A DNA stretch of 64,000 bases from positions 1,426,001-1,490,000 of the forward strand of contig NZ_RCVT01000001.1 of the NCBI RefSeq assembly GCF_016107325.1, in the 5' to 3' direction. Below the pieces are notes generated by a model. The model made no database searches, had not been told where the DNA came from, and saw nothing but the letters and a program-made list of their open reading frames with translations. The translations under genes were made by a program, and so were the position numbers. Positions 7,381-15,714 of the stretch are shown here, piece after piece (position 1 is the first letter of the stretch; the number at the start of each line of letters is the position of its first letter). The stretch is from Sphingomonas sp. MA1305. Lineage in GTDB: Bacteria; Pseudomonadota; Alphaproteobacteria; Sphingomonadales; Sphingomonadaceae.

Positions 7381-9728
7381 CGCCGCGGCAGCTCCACCGT
7401 CACCAGCGTCCCCTGCCCCGGTTCGGAGACGAGGTCGATGGTGCCGCCATGCGCCTCGACAAACTGGCGGGCGAGCGGCAGGCCGAGGCCGAGCGCACGT
7501 TCGCCGGTCGGTTGCATGCCGGGTTCGGCGAACCGGTCGAAGGCATGCGCCACCGCTTGCGCGTCCATGCCGAAGCCGTCGTCCGACACGATGATCCGCG
7601 CCCGCGTCGCATTGCCGTCGGCGTGCAGCAGGATGCGGCCGCCCTCCGGCGTCGCCGCCACCGCGTGGCGCAGCAGATGCTCGACCACCTCCTTCAGCCG
7701 CTTGGGATCACCGGTGACGCGCCCGGCGGACCGTGCCAGCTCGATCGCGAAGTCGAGCTTGCGCCGCTTCGCCGCCGGCTGGATCGTCTCCGCCGCCTGC
7801 CGCGCTACCGCCGCCAGATCGACGTCGATCCGCTCGACGTCGGTATCGTCGCCGCCCTGGGTCAGATCGAGCACGTCGTCGATCAGCAGCCCGAGCCGCT
7901 CGACCGAATCGAGGATCGCCTGCACATATTGGTCGCCCGCGGGGCTCAGCGCGCCGGCATAGCCCGCGTGCAGCATCTCGGCGAAGCCGCTGATCGAGGT
8001 CAGCGGCGTGCGCAATTCGTAGCTCATGTTGGCGACGAACTGCGTCTTGACCTTGTCCGCCGCCTCCAGCGCGTTGGCCCGGTCGCGCAACGCCTGTTCG
8101 GCGCGGCGGCTGTCGGTGATGTCGAGCATCGTCAGCAGCGCATTGCCGTCCGGCAGCGGCACCGCGGCGAATTCGAAATGGCGGCCGTCGGCGAAGGCGA
8201 CGCGTCCGCCGCGCTGCTGGCGCTCGCTGGTCGCAGAGCGGACCAGTTCGGGGATCAGCACGGCGCGGTTCGGCGTTGCCAGACGCGAGGCCGCGGCCTC
8301 CGCGAAACTGTCGACCCGGGGGTGGCCGGCGAGGAATTCCTCCTCGAAGCCCCAGACGCTGCGCAGCCGGTTGTTCCACAGCTGCAGCTTGCCGTCGGCG
8401 GCGAATACCGCCAGCGCCTCGAACAAATTGTCGAAGGTCGCAGTGCGAACCCGCAGCAGCGTGTCGCGCGCGCTAGCCAGCTGCACCTGCTCGGTGCGAT
8501 CCTCGAAGATGACGAGCAGGCCGCCATCCGGCAGCGGCTGCGCAACGACGCGCAGATGCGTACCGCCCGGCAGATGCCAATTCTCCTCGATCGCGTCCTC
8601 GCCGGGGACGAACCAGCTGCGCCGTTCCGCCTTCCAGCTCGGGAAGTCTCGCACCTCCGGCAGGCGGCTGGCCTCACGCATCCGCTCCAGCACGCGGTCG
8701 AACTCCGGCCGGTCGGCAAGCCATTCGGCGCGCATCGCGAACATGCGGCGAAACGGCTGGTTACAGAACACCAGCCCGCGATCCGGGCCGAATTGCGCGA
8801 CGCCGGCCGACAGGCGGTCCAGCATCGCGCGCTGCGCCTCGGCGAAACGCTTGGCGGCGGCGCGGGATTGTTCGAGATCCTCGACATCGACCGCGAAGCC
8901 CGCAACCCCGCCGGTCGGCAGCGGCACGTCGTGGATATGCAAGGCGCGGCGCGCGCCATCGATCGTCGCGGGCAGGATCGCCGCTTGCGGACGCCCCGAT
9001 TCGCGCGCCGTCCGTGCGCCGGCATTGGGGCCACCGCGCCCGGACCCCTCGATCAGCTCGAGCTGCCGCGCGATCACGTCCGCCGCATCGACGCCCTCCA
9101 CGGCCCGCACATAGGCCGTGTTGACCATCGCCAGCCGGAAATCGGGTCCCCGGTACCACATGGGCAGCGGCGCCGCCTCGATCAGTCCGGTCAGTGCGTC
9201 GAACGCCACCGATAGCTCGTCGACCTCGGCGCTCAACCGCGCCGTCTCCGCCTCCGCTTCGGTCGCGTCGATCGCCCACAGCACCACGGCGCCGGTGGCG
9301 CCCAGGTCGCCGGGTGCGCGCGCACCGCGCACGGTGAAACTGCGCCCCGATTCTTGGGGATGCAGCGTCCGGACGAAGCCACGGCCGGCGCGTTGCGCCG
9401 CCTTGACCTCCGCCGCCAGGGCCTGCGCCTCGTCCGGGGGAAGGCCACCGCCGTCGCCGGTCAGGTCCTGCAGAAAGCGCGGCGCCGCCGCCAGGCCAAA
9501 CCAGTCGACCAGACGCGGCGGCATTTCGATGCGGCCGTCGGCGCGGATCAGCGTCGCCATGGCGGGGGATACCTGACGAAGCGCCTCCGTCTCGCGCACC
9601 CGCGCCAAGGCCTGGGCGGCTTCGCCCCGCCACCGCCAACCCAGGTAGAGCGCGTAGCTGCCGCCGCCGACGAGCAGCGCGAGCACCACCCCCGTCACGA
9701 CCGCCGCCATCACCGAAAGCTGGATCAA
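7377..9728 (-). CDS. divL: DivL-like PAS-containing tyrosine pseudo-histidine kinase
   Basis: The 783 residues hold an N-terminal membrane segment (about 6-30), several PAS-like regions (about 55-540), then a HisKA dimerization helix and a HATPase domain. In the H-box the phospho-accepting His is Tyr570 (SYELRTPL; codon TAC at 8021-8019, read directly). The N-box is degenerate: the two Asn of the usual NLLxNA are His684 and His688. The G1 box (DDGFGM) and G2 box (GLGLPLA) remain. Caulobacter DivL (about 769 residues) has the same Tyr substitution and regulates the CckA-CtrA cell-cycle pathway. I infer a DivL orthologue that binds ATP but has little kinase activity. Placement upstream of tsaE supports a core gene. 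Confidence 0.85.
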   Translation of the reverse strand: MIQLSVMAAVVTGVVLALLVGGGSYALYLGWRWRGEAAQALARVRETEALRQVSPAMATLIRADGRIEMPPRLVDWFGLAAAPRFLQDLTGDGGGLPPDEAQALAAEVKAAQRAGRGFVRTLHPQESGRSFTVRGARAPGDLGATGAVVLWAIDATEAEAETARLSAEVDELSVAFDALTGLIEAAPLPMWYRGPDFRLAMVNTAYVRAVEGVDAADVIARQLELIEGSGRGGPNAGARTARESGRPQAAILPATIDGARRALHIHDVPLPTGGVAGFAVDVEDLEQSRAAAKRFAEAQRAMLDRLSAGVAQFGPDRGLVFCNQPFRRMFAMRAEWLADRPEFDRVLERMREASRLPEVRDFPSWKAERRSWFVPGEDAIEENWHLPGGTHLRVVAQPLPDGGLLVIFEDRTEQVQLASARDTLLRVRTATFDNLFEALAVFAADGKLQLWNNRLRSVWGFEEEFLAGHPRVDSFAEAAASRLATPNRAVLIPELVRSATSERQQRGGRVAFADGRHFEFAAVPLPDGNALLTMLDITDSRRAEQALRDRANALEAADKVKTQFVANMSYELRTPLTSISGFAEMLHAGYAGALSPAGDQYVQAILDSVERLGLLIDDVLDLTQGGDDTDVERIDVDLAAVARQAAETIQPAAKRRKLDFAIELARSAGRVTGDPKRLKEVVEHLLRHAVAATPEGGRILLHADGNATRARIIVSDDGFGMDAQAVAHAFDRFAEPGMQPTGERALGLGLPLARQFVEAHGGTIDLVSEPGQGTLVTVELPRR

Positions 9729-9782
9729 CGCTTACCCCTCGCCTGCCCGACCGGGCGCTCGCCGGGCCAAGCTGTAGAACGG

Positions 9783-9801
9783 ATTGCCGGATTGCGGCAA
9801 T
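9783..9801. other. Small perfect hairpin upstream of divL
   Basis: ATTGCCG (9783-9789), five-base loop, CGGCAAT (9795-9801): a perfect 7-bp inverted repeat 55 bp upstream of the divL-like start. It could be a protein-binding site or leader hairpin. No T run follows on either strand, so a terminator is less likely. Function unknown. Confidence 0.4.
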
Positions 9802-9823
9802 CGTTGAAGACCGGAAACGGAAA

Positions 9824-9847
9824 GGGCGGCACCTCGCGGCGCCGCCC
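9824..9847 (-). terminator. Candidate terminator of ahcY
   Basis: GGGCGGC (9824-9830) pairs with GCCGCCC (9841-9847) around a 10-base loop. On the minus strand it lies 26 bp past the ahcY stop and is followed by a T-rich stretch (TTTCCGTTT). It would separate ahcY from the divL operon. Confidence 0.5.
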
Positions 9848-9872
9848 CCCGTTGCTGCAATCGCGTCGGCGA

Positions 9873-11291
9873 TCAGTAGCGATAGTGATCCGGCTTGAAC
9901 GGACCCTCGACCGGCACGCCGATATAGCCTGCCTGCTTCGGCGTCAGCTTCGACAGCTGGACGCCCAGCTTCTCGAGGTGCAGCGCCGCCACCTTCTCGT
10001 CGAGGTGCTTGGGCAGGACGTAGACCTCGTTCTTGTAGTTCTCGCCCTTGGTCCACAGCTCGATCTGCGCGAGCGTCTGGTTGGTGAACGACGCCGACAT
10101 CACGAACGACGGGTGGCCGGTCGCGCAGCCCAGGTTCACCAGGCGGCCCTTGGCGAGGACGATGATCTGCTTACCGTCCGGGAACTCGACCAGGTCGGTG
10201 CCCGGCTTCACCTCGGTCCACTTGTAGTTGGACAGAGCGGCGATCTGAATCTCGCTGTCGAAGTGGCCGATGTTGCAGACGATCGACATCGGCTTCATCG
10301 CCTTCATGTGATCGGCGGTGATGACGTCGGCGTTGCCGGTCGCCGTAACGAAGATGTCGGAGCGCTTCACTGCTTCCTCCATCGTCACGACCTCATAGCC
10401 CTCCATCGCCGCCTGCAGCGCGCAGATCGGGTCGATCTCGGTGACCAGGACGCGGGCGCCGCCGTTGCGCAGGCTGGCGGCCGAACCCTTGCCGACGTCG
10501 CCGAAGCCGGCGACGGTGGCGACCTTGCCGGCCAGCATCACGTCGGTGGCGCGGCGGATCGCGTCGACCAAAGATTCCTTGCAGCCATAGAGGTTGTCGA
10601 ACTTCGACTTGGTGACCGAATCGTTGACGTTGATCGCCGGGAACGGCAGCTCGCCCTTCTTGGCGATCTCGTACAGGCGGTGGACGCCGGTCGTCGTTTC
10701 TTCCGACACGCCCTTCAGGTTCTTGACGGTCTCGGTCAAATAGCCCGGCTTCTTGGCGATGAACGCCTTGACCGAACGCTGGAACTCAACCTCTTCCTCA
10801 TTCTCCGGCTCGCCGAAGCTCTGGCCGGCCTCAAGCTTGGCGCCCCACAGCGCGAACATCGTCGCGTCGCCGCCGTCGTCGAGGATGATGTTGGCGGTCT
10901 GGCCGTTGCCGTCGTCCCAATCGAAGATCGACCCGACATAGTCCCAATATTCGGCCAGCGTCTCGCCCTTCACGGCGAAGACGGGGATGCCGGCGGCGGC
11001 GATCGCCGCGGCGGCATGGTCCTGGGTCGAGAAGATGTTGCAGGTCGCCCAGCGCACGTCGGCGCCGAGCGCGGTCAGCGTCTCGATCAGCACCGCGGTC
11101 TGGATCGTCATGTGCAGCGAGCCGGTGATGCGAGCGCCCTTGAGCGGCTGCGATGCGCCGAACTCGTCGCGCAGGGCCATCAGGCCGGGCATCTCGGTCT
11201 CGGCGATCTTGATCTCGGCGCGGCCGAAATCGGCCAGACCGATATCCTTGATGACGTAATCGTTGTTCTCGACGGCGATAGCGGTGGCCAC
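9873..11291 (-). CDS. ahcY: Adenosylhomocysteinase (S-adenosylhomocysteine hydrolase)
   Basis: Reversible cytosolic hydrolysis of S-adenosylhomocysteine to homocysteine and adenosine; it recycles the product of SAM-dependent methylation. The 472 residues match the proteobacterial form. Visible motifs are [16 protein letters not shown], the conserved [14 protein letters not shown], the NAD-binding [11 protein letters not shown], and the C-terminal KPDHYRY ending typical of the family. It is transcribed alone from a promoter region that holds a perfect 20-bp palindrome 62 bp before the ATG, which suggests repression by an ArsR-family SAM-cycle regulator. Confidence 0.98.
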   Translation of the reverse strand: MATAIAVENNDYVIKDIGLADFGRAEIKIAETEMPGLMALRDEFGASQPLKGARITGSLHMTIQTAVLIETLTALGADVRWATCNIFSTQDHAAAAIAAAGIPVFAVKGETLAEYWDYVGSIFDWDDGNGQTANIILDDGGDATMFALWGAKLEAGQSFGEPENEEEVEFQRSVKAFIAKKPGYLTETVKNLKGVSEETTTGVHRLYEIAKKGELPFPAINVNDSVTKSKFDNLYGCKESLVDAIRRATDVMLAGKVATVAGFGDVGKGSAASLRNGGARVLVTEIDPICALQAAMEGYEVVTMEEAVKRSDIFVTATGNADVITADHMKAMKPMSIVCNIGHFDSEIQIAALSNYKWTEVKPGTDLVEFPDGKQIIVLAKGRLVNLGCATGHPSFVMSASFTNQTLAQIELWTKGENYKNEVYVLPKHLDEKVAALHLEKLGVQLSKLTPKQAGYIGVPVEGPFKPDHYRY

Positions 11292-11353
11292 GCGACAGGC
11301 TCCTCAGACAGGATGGATGGGGCGCCCTTAGCCCGCTTGCCGCCGCCGATCAA

Positions 11354-11373
11354 ATATAAAGATATCTTTATAT
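11354..11373. promoter_or_regulatory. 20-bp perfect palindrome, candidate SAM-cycle operator of ahcY
   Basis: The half-site ATATAAAGAT is followed directly by its exact reverse complement. It is strikingly AT-rich in a high-GC window and sits between the yqgE stop and the ahcY start. ArsR-family regulators of methionine/SAH metabolism (SahR type) bind AT-rich palindromes in front of ahcY and met genes. The match to that role is an inference from position and symmetry, not from a verified motif. Confidence 0.65.
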
Positions 11374-11382
11374 CTCGTTGGT

Positions 11383-11943
11383 TCAAGCGGTCCCGGTGTC
11401 GGCGACGAGCAGGCGCGGGTCGATCCCCGCCAGGGCGAAGGCGCGGTTCCAGCGGTCTTCGGCGGCCGTGGCGAACAGCAGGCCGTCGTCGCCCGCGACG
11501 TTGAACCAGCCCGGCCGGGTCAGTTCGCCGTCGAGCTGCCCCTCGCCCCAGCCGGCATAGCCGAGCGCGACGACGTAGCGGGTCGGCCCCTCGCCGCCGG
11601 CGATCGCGCGCAGCACGTCGATCGTGCTCGACATCGCCCAGCGACCGGCGACGTCGATCGTATCCTGGCCGCCCCAGTCGGTGGAATGGAGCACGAAGCC
11701 GCGCCGCGGCTCGACCGGGCCACCGAAATGGATCGGCACGTCGGGCGCGGCGCCGTGCGGAATCTCGAACTGGTCGAGCAGATCGTGCAGCCCCAGTCCA
11801 TCGATCGTCGCACCGATACCGATGCCGAGCGCGCCGGCGGCATCGTGAGAGCACATGGCGATCACGGCATGGTCGAAGCGCGGATCGATCATGCCCGGCA
11901 TGGCGAGCAGGAACTGACCGGTGAGATAGGTGGGATCGCTCAT
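11383..11943 (-). CDS. yqgE: YqgE/AlgH family protein (DUF179)
   Basis: The 186 residues match the YqgE/AlgH fold. Conserved elements are the FLLAMPGMIDPRFDHAVI opening, IHFGGPVEPRRGFVLHS and the GYAGWGEGQLDGEL motif. The biochemical function is not established; AlgH was named from an effect on alginate in Pseudomonas, and yqgE often adjoins yqgF elsewhere, which is not the case here. The start ATG at 11943 is divergent from the peroxiredoxin gene across 101 bp. The 3' end lies 10 bp from the ahcY operator palindrome, with no recognisable terminator between. Confidence 0.92.
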   Translation of the reverse strand: MSDPTYLTGQFLLAMPGMIDPRFDHAVIAMCSHDAAGALGIGIGATIDGLGLHDLLDQFEIPHGAAPDVPIHFGGPVEPRRGFVLHSTDWGGQDTIDVAGRWAMSSTIDVLRAIAGGEGPTRYVVALGYAGWGEGQLDGELTRPGWFNVAGDDGLLFATAAEDRWNRAFALAGIDPRLLVADTGTA

Positions 11944-12044
11944 CGCCGTCGAACATAGGGCGTCGCCCGCGCAAAACCCAAGGTTGAAATCGTCCGCGCT
12001 TTCGCCGACCAGTCGCGCTCCCTTCCGCTCAGAGGCCTGCCACC

Positions 12045-12524
12045 ATGACCATCTCCATCGGCGACACCATCCCGTCCGTCCCGCTCGTCAAGGTGACCGC
12101 GGACGGTCCTGATACGGTCCAGTCGCAAGACTATTTCGCGGGCCGCACCGTCGCGCTGTTCGCGGTGCCGGGTGCGTTCACCCCGACCTGTTCCGCCAAG
12201 CATCTCCCCGGCTTCGTCGAGCGCAGGGACGAACTGCTCGCCAAGGGCGTCGACGAGATCGCCTGCACCGCGGTGAACGACGCCTTCGTCATGGCCGCCT
12301 GGGCGAAGTCCGCCGGCGCGGAGGGCATCACGATGCTGGCCGACGGCAACGCTGCCTTCGCCGACGCGATCGGCCTCGCAATCGACGCCAGCCGGTTTGG
12401 CATGGGTACCCGCTCGGCGCGCTACGCGATGCTGGTCGAAGACGGCGTGGTGAAGCAGCTGCACGTCGAACAGCCGGGCGAATTCAAGGTCAGCAGCGCA
12501 GAGCATCTGCTCACCGCGATTTAA
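12045..12524 (+). CDS. Peroxiredoxin of the Prx5 (AhpE/PMP20-like redoxin) family
   Basis: Cytosolic thiol peroxidase that reduces H2O2 and organic hydroperoxides. The 159 residues have the peroxidatic-site motif PGAFTPTCS, with Thr46 and Cys49. A second Cys at about 72 (IACTAVND) occupies the position often seen in atypical Prx5 proteins. GTRSARYAML supplies the conserved active-site Arg. This family commonly uses glutaredoxin or glutathione as reductant; no such domain is fused here. Transcribed alone and divergent from yqgE. Confidence 0.95.
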   Translation: MTISIGDTIPSVPLVKVTADGPDTVQSQDYFAGRTVALFAVPGAFTPTCSAKHLPGFVERRDELLAKGVDEIACTAVNDAFVMAAWAKSAGAEGITMLADGNAAFADAIGLAIDASRFGMGTRSARYAMLVEDGVVKQLHVEQPGEFKVSSAEHLLTAI

Positions 12525-12631
12525 CGATCCGCTCCGCGCGCCGAGAGGTGGCAGCGCGCCAACGCTGACGGAGGAGGGCTTCCATGTATTGCAAGGCATA
12601 CGGCATACCCCCTCCGCCAGCTTCGCTAGTC

Positions 12632-12655
12632 CTATTCCCCGCCAGCGGGGGATAG
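12632..12655. repeat. Inverted repeat / hairpin after the peroxiredoxin gene
   Basis: CTATTCCCCGC (12632-12642), two-base loop, GCGGGGGATAG (12645-12655): an 11-bp stem with one G-T type mismatch. It sits in the 177-bp gap between the peroxiredoxin and amn. It could be a terminator lacking a T run or a copy of a dispersed intergenic palindrome; only a genome-wide search would tell. Confidence 0.5.
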
Positions 12656-12701
12656 GCGGGGCCGTCTTGCCAGCGTCATGCACGGCGCGTAACCATCCGT
12701 A

Positions 12702-14138
12702 ATGTCAACTGCATCCCAGATCGTCAGCGAACTCGACCGCCTCTATCGCGCCTCCGTCAACCGCCTGCAGGCCGCGCTCAACGCCTATCTTACCGACGGT
12801 ACGCCGCCAGCGCCCGAAAGCCGCCACGACGGCTCGTTCGCTTATCCCATCATCCGATTGCGCTATGCCGGCGATGTCAACCGTCCGGTGCCCCCGCGAT
12901 CATTCGGCCGGCTCGTCTCGCCTGGCACGTATACAATCAGCGTCACCAAACCGGGCCTCTTCGCCGATTATCTGACCGAGCAGCTGACCCTGCTGATCGA
13001 GGATTATGACGTCACTGTCGAGGCGGCGCCCGGACGGCAGGAGATCCCCTTCCCCTATGTGCTCGATCCCGGCCATGCGCTGAGCCTCGACACCGTGTCT
13101 GCGACCGAACTCGCCCGGCATTTCCCCGCCACCGAATTGTCGCACATCGGCGACGAGATCGCGGACGGCCTGTGGATCGCGGATGCCGACGCGCGCCCGC
13201 TGGCCCTGTTCGACGCGCTGCGCACCGACTTCAGCCTCGCGCGCCTGCGCCACTATATGGGCACGCCCGCGGAGCACACGCAGCGGTTCGTGCTGTTCAC
13301 CAACTACCACCGCTACGTCGACGAATTCGTCCGCTGGGGCGCGTCGCAGCTGGGTGAGGGATCGCGCTTCACCGCATTGTCGGGCGCGGGCAATATCATC
13401 ATCACCAGCCCGGCGGACGTCGACAAGCTCGTCACCGACAGCGCCTGGCGCCGGCACCAGATGCCCGCGTATCACCTGATGGCGGCGGACGGCACCGGCA
13501 TCACCCTGGTCAACATCGGCGTTGGCCCGTCGAACGCCAAGACGATTTGCGACCATCTCGCGGTGATGAGGCCGGAAGCGTGGCTGATGATCGGCCATTG
13601 CGGCGGCCTGCGCCCCAGCCAGCGGATTGGCGACTATGTCCTCGCCCATGCCTATCTGCGCGACGACCACGTTCTGGATGACGTCTTGCCACCGGAGATT
13701 CCGGTGCCGGCGATCGCCGAGGTGCAGCAGGCCCTCGCCAAGGCGTCGGAGATCATTTCCGGCCAGTCTGGCGAGGAGTTGAAAAGAAGGTTGCGGACGG
13801 GGACGATCGTAACCACCGACGACCGCAACTGGGAATTGCGCTATTTGGCGTCGGCTTTGCGCTTTTCGCTGAGCCGCGCGGTCGGCATCGACATGGAATC
13901 GGCGACGATCGCGGCGCAGGGTTATCGCTTCCGCGTCCCCTATGGCACGCTGCTCTGCGTGTCGGACAAGCCGCTGCACGGCGAGCTCAAGCTGCCGGGG
14001 CAGGCCAACCGCTTCTACGAACGTGCGATCAGCGAGCATATGCGGATCGGCATCGAGACGTGCGAGCAGCTGCGCCGCGAGGGCGACCGGTTGCACAGCC
14101 GCAAGCTGCGCGCGTTCGACGAACCACCCTTCCGCTAA
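12702..14138 (+). CDS. amn: AMP nucleosidase
   Basis: Hydrolyses AMP to adenine and ribose-5-phosphate, a purine salvage and energy-charge control step. The 478 residues have the Amn-specific N-terminal domain (about 1-190) and the PNP/UDP phosphorylase fold. Motifs are NIGVGPSNAKT for phosphate/ribose binding, MIGHCGGLR, and the late VGIDMESATIAAQG, where the MExxT element contacts the nucleoside. SDKPLHGELK carries the conserved Asp expected to protonate the base. The ATG at 12702 follows a gap with no clear Shine-Dalgarno sequence. Confidence 0.96.
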   Translation: MSTASQIVSELDRLYRASVNRLQAALNAYLTDGTPPAPESRHDGSFAYPIIRLRYAGDVNRPVPPRSFGRLVSPGTYTISVTKPGLFADYLTEQLTLLIEDYDVTVEAAPGRQEIPFPYVLDPGHALSLDTVSATELARHFPATELSHIGDEIADGLWIADADARPLALFDALRTDFSLARLRHYMGTPAEHTQRFVLFTNYHRYVDEFVRWGASQLGEGSRFTALSGAGNIIITSPADVDKLVTDSAWRRHQMPAYHLMAADGTGITLVNIGVGPSNAKTICDHLAVMRPEAWLMIGHCGGLRPSQRIGDYVLAHAYLRDDHVLDDVLPPEIPVPAIAEVQQALAKASEIISGQSGEELKRRLRTGTIVTTDDRNWELRYLASALRFSLSRAVGIDMESATIAAQGYRFRVPYGTLLCVSDKPLHGELKLPGQANRFYERAISEHMRIGIETCEQLRREGDRLHSRKLRAFDEPPFR

Positions 14139-14218
14139 GCCGCCACGACTGCTCGGCAAATCCTATGCCGTAGCGACGCGTAGGAAACCATCGGCCGATA
14201 ATGCGTTACGGTTGCGAA

Positions 14219-14249
14219 CCGACCCTGGTACGGAAGCGTGCCGGGTCGG
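14219..14249 (+). other. Strong bulged hairpin in the leader of the Lys/Arg-rich protein
   Basis: CCGACCC, bulged T, GGTACG, loop GAAG, CGTGCC, GGGTCGG: 13 base pairs (one G-T) with a single bulge, ending 28 bases before the next ATG and 80 bases after amn. No T run follows, so it looks more like a structured 5' leader than a terminator. Confidence 0.45.
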
Positions 14250-14277
14250 CGGGGCCAACGCATCAGGGAGCCGCATC

Positions 14278-14871
14278 ATGGCCGATGACACCGAGACGCC
14301 GAACACCGACACCGCCAAAGCCGACGCCGGCACCAAGCCGCGGCGCCGCGCCCCGCGCAAGACGACGACGACGCGTGCCACCGCGGCGAAAAGCCCGGCG
14401 ACGAAGACGGCGACCGGGACCGCGCGCCGCCGCAGCACCAGCAAGGCGAGCGCGCCGACCACCGTCGAGAAGGTCGAGACGGCCGCAGCCGACACGGTGA
14501 AACGCACAGCCCGGCGCGTGCGCAGCGCCGCGACGACCGCAGAGGGCGCGGTCGTGTCGACGGCCAAGGCGGTCAAGCCGCGCGCTGCCCGGCGGGCGAC
14601 GCCGCGCCCCAGCACCGAGCGCAAGCGTGGCGGCAAGGCTGGCTCGGCGCCGGCCGCAGCGGGCAAGACCGGCTGGGGGATCGCGGCGATCGGCGCCGGG
14701 GTCGCGGCCGCCGGTGCCGCCGCCGCCGCCGCCTTGCTGTCCCTGCGGAGCAGCACGCCCAAGGACAAGGCACCAACCGACGGCCGCGGCGCCCACAGCC
14801 CGGACGGACAGGATGCCTCCAAATCGTTCGAGGCCGGCATCGCCGACGAAAACTCGATCCCGAACGGATGA
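14278..14871 (+). CDS. Lys/Arg/Ala/Thr-rich histone H1-like protein with a C-terminal membrane segment
   Basis: The 197 residues have an acidic start (MADDTETPNTD), then a basic low-complexity tail (about 15-130) of KPRRR, KTTTT and KAVKPRAARR-type stretches like AlgP or histone-H1-like proteins. A small-residue hydrophobic helix follows (about 138-162, GWGIAAIGAGVAAAG then AAAAALLSL), and then a short acidic C-terminus. The basic part could bind DNA or polyanions, and the helix suggests membrane anchoring. No enzymatic domain is visible. The start is the only good ATG after the leader hairpin, preceded by AGGGAG. A hairpin terminator follows 6 bases after the stop. Confidence 0.75.
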   Translation: MADDTETPNTDTAKADAGTKPRRRAPRKTTTTRATAAKSPATKTATGTARRRSTSKASAPTTVEKVETAAADTVKRTARRVRSAATTAEGAVVSTAKAVKPRAARRATPRPSTERKRGGKAGSAPAAAGKTGWGIAAIGAGVAAAGAAAAAALLSLRSSTPKDKAPTDGRGAHSPDGQDASKSFEAGIADENSIPNG

Positions 14872-14877
14872 GACGGG

Positions 14878-14899
14878 CCCGCCGGCCGAGGCCGGCGGG
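14878..14899 (+). terminator. Hairpin after the Lys/Arg-rich gene
   Basis: CCCGCCGGCC (14878-14887), GA, GGCCGGCGGG (14890-14899): a perfect 10-bp stem just past the stop codon. No T tract is immediate; a T5 run comes about 35 bases later. It may work as a terminator for this gene, and on the other strand it lies beyond the SIMPL gene end at 14950. Confidence 0.5.
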
Positions 14900-14949
14900 A
14901 CTGGATGAGGGCAGCAGAGCGCCAAAGTTTTTGGGGAGACTGAGCCGCG

Positions 14950-15693
14950 TCAGCGCGCCGGAACCAGCGCGTAATCAATCCAGATGCTGACCGTCCGCTC
15001 CATCTCTCCCGGCGCCACCGGTGGCGGTGGCGCCGGCGGTGCCGCTATCGGCGTCAACACGATACCGTCCGGGCGTACATAGTCGACCACGCGCGCCTGC
15101 CTGCCGCGTTCGCTGACCTGCAAGACGCGGGACACCCGCATGCCCAGGCCGGCAGCATAGTCGTCCGCCTCGTGGCGGGCGTTGGCGATCGCGGCGCGGC
15201 GCGCTTCCGCGAGCCCCTTGGCCGGGTCCTCGGATCCAAGGTTGGGGCCGTTCACCGAATTGGCGCCCGCACCGAACGCCGCCGCGATGACGTCGCCGGC
15301 GCTCGCCAGCTTGACCACCGTCACCGCAACGCTGTTGCGCGCGACATAGCCGGTGATTTGCGCCAGCCCCTGCCAGTCGTTTTGCCCGGAGCGGGCGAAA
15401 CGTGGCTCGACGCTGATCTGCTGCGTGCGGATGTAGCGCCCGTCGACACCGGCCTTCTTCACCGCCGCGATCACCGCGGTCATCTGCGCCGCATTGGCGT
15501 CCGTCGCCTCGCGGGCGGTCGTGCCGGTCGACACCACGCCGATCGAGACAAAGGCGGCATCGGGCCGGAACTTGGCCTGCCCGTCCGCCTGCACCTCGAG
15601 CAACGTCTCGCCCGGCTGTAACGTGGTGACGGGCGTAGTCTGCGCCGAGGTCACCGCCGGCATGGCCAGCATCGTCAGCACCACCCGCTTCAT
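14950..15693 (-). CDS. SIMPL-domain (DUF541) secreted protein
   Basis: The 247 residues have a signal peptide (about 1-18, cleavage near VTSAQ) and a SIMPL domain. The repeated pattern of the family is visible: EVQADGQAKFRPDAAFVSIGV, the YIRTQQISVEP strand, and ARRAAIANARHEADDYAAGLG near 165-185. SIMPL proteins are periplasmic or outer-membrane proteins of poorly known role (BP26 in Brucella forms channel-like assemblies). I chose the ATG at 15693, nine bases after AGGAG, over two GTG codons just upstream. The stop of the upstream M2 peptidase lies only 21 bp away, so the two may be co-transcribed. Confidence 0.88.
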   Translation of the reverse strand: MKRVVLTMLAMPAVTSAQTTPVTTLQPGETLLEVQADGQAKFRPDAAFVSIGVVSTGTTAREATDANAAQMTAVIAAVKKAGVDGRYIRTQQISVEPRFARSGQNDWQGLAQITGYVARNSVAVTVVKLASAGDVIAAAFGAGANSVNGPNLGSEDPAKGLAEARRAAIANARHEADDYAAGLGMRVSRVLQVSERGRQARVVDYVRPDGIVLTPIAAPPAPPPPVAPGEMERTVSIWIDYALVPAR

Positions 15694-15714
15694 CACCACG
15701 TTCTCCTGCCGAAC

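Noticed and set aside
11292..11382. SAH or SAM riboswitch upstream of ahcY
   Set aside because: The 91-bp gap holds only the palindrome and GC-rich sequence; no conserved riboswitch core or pseudoknot could be traced.
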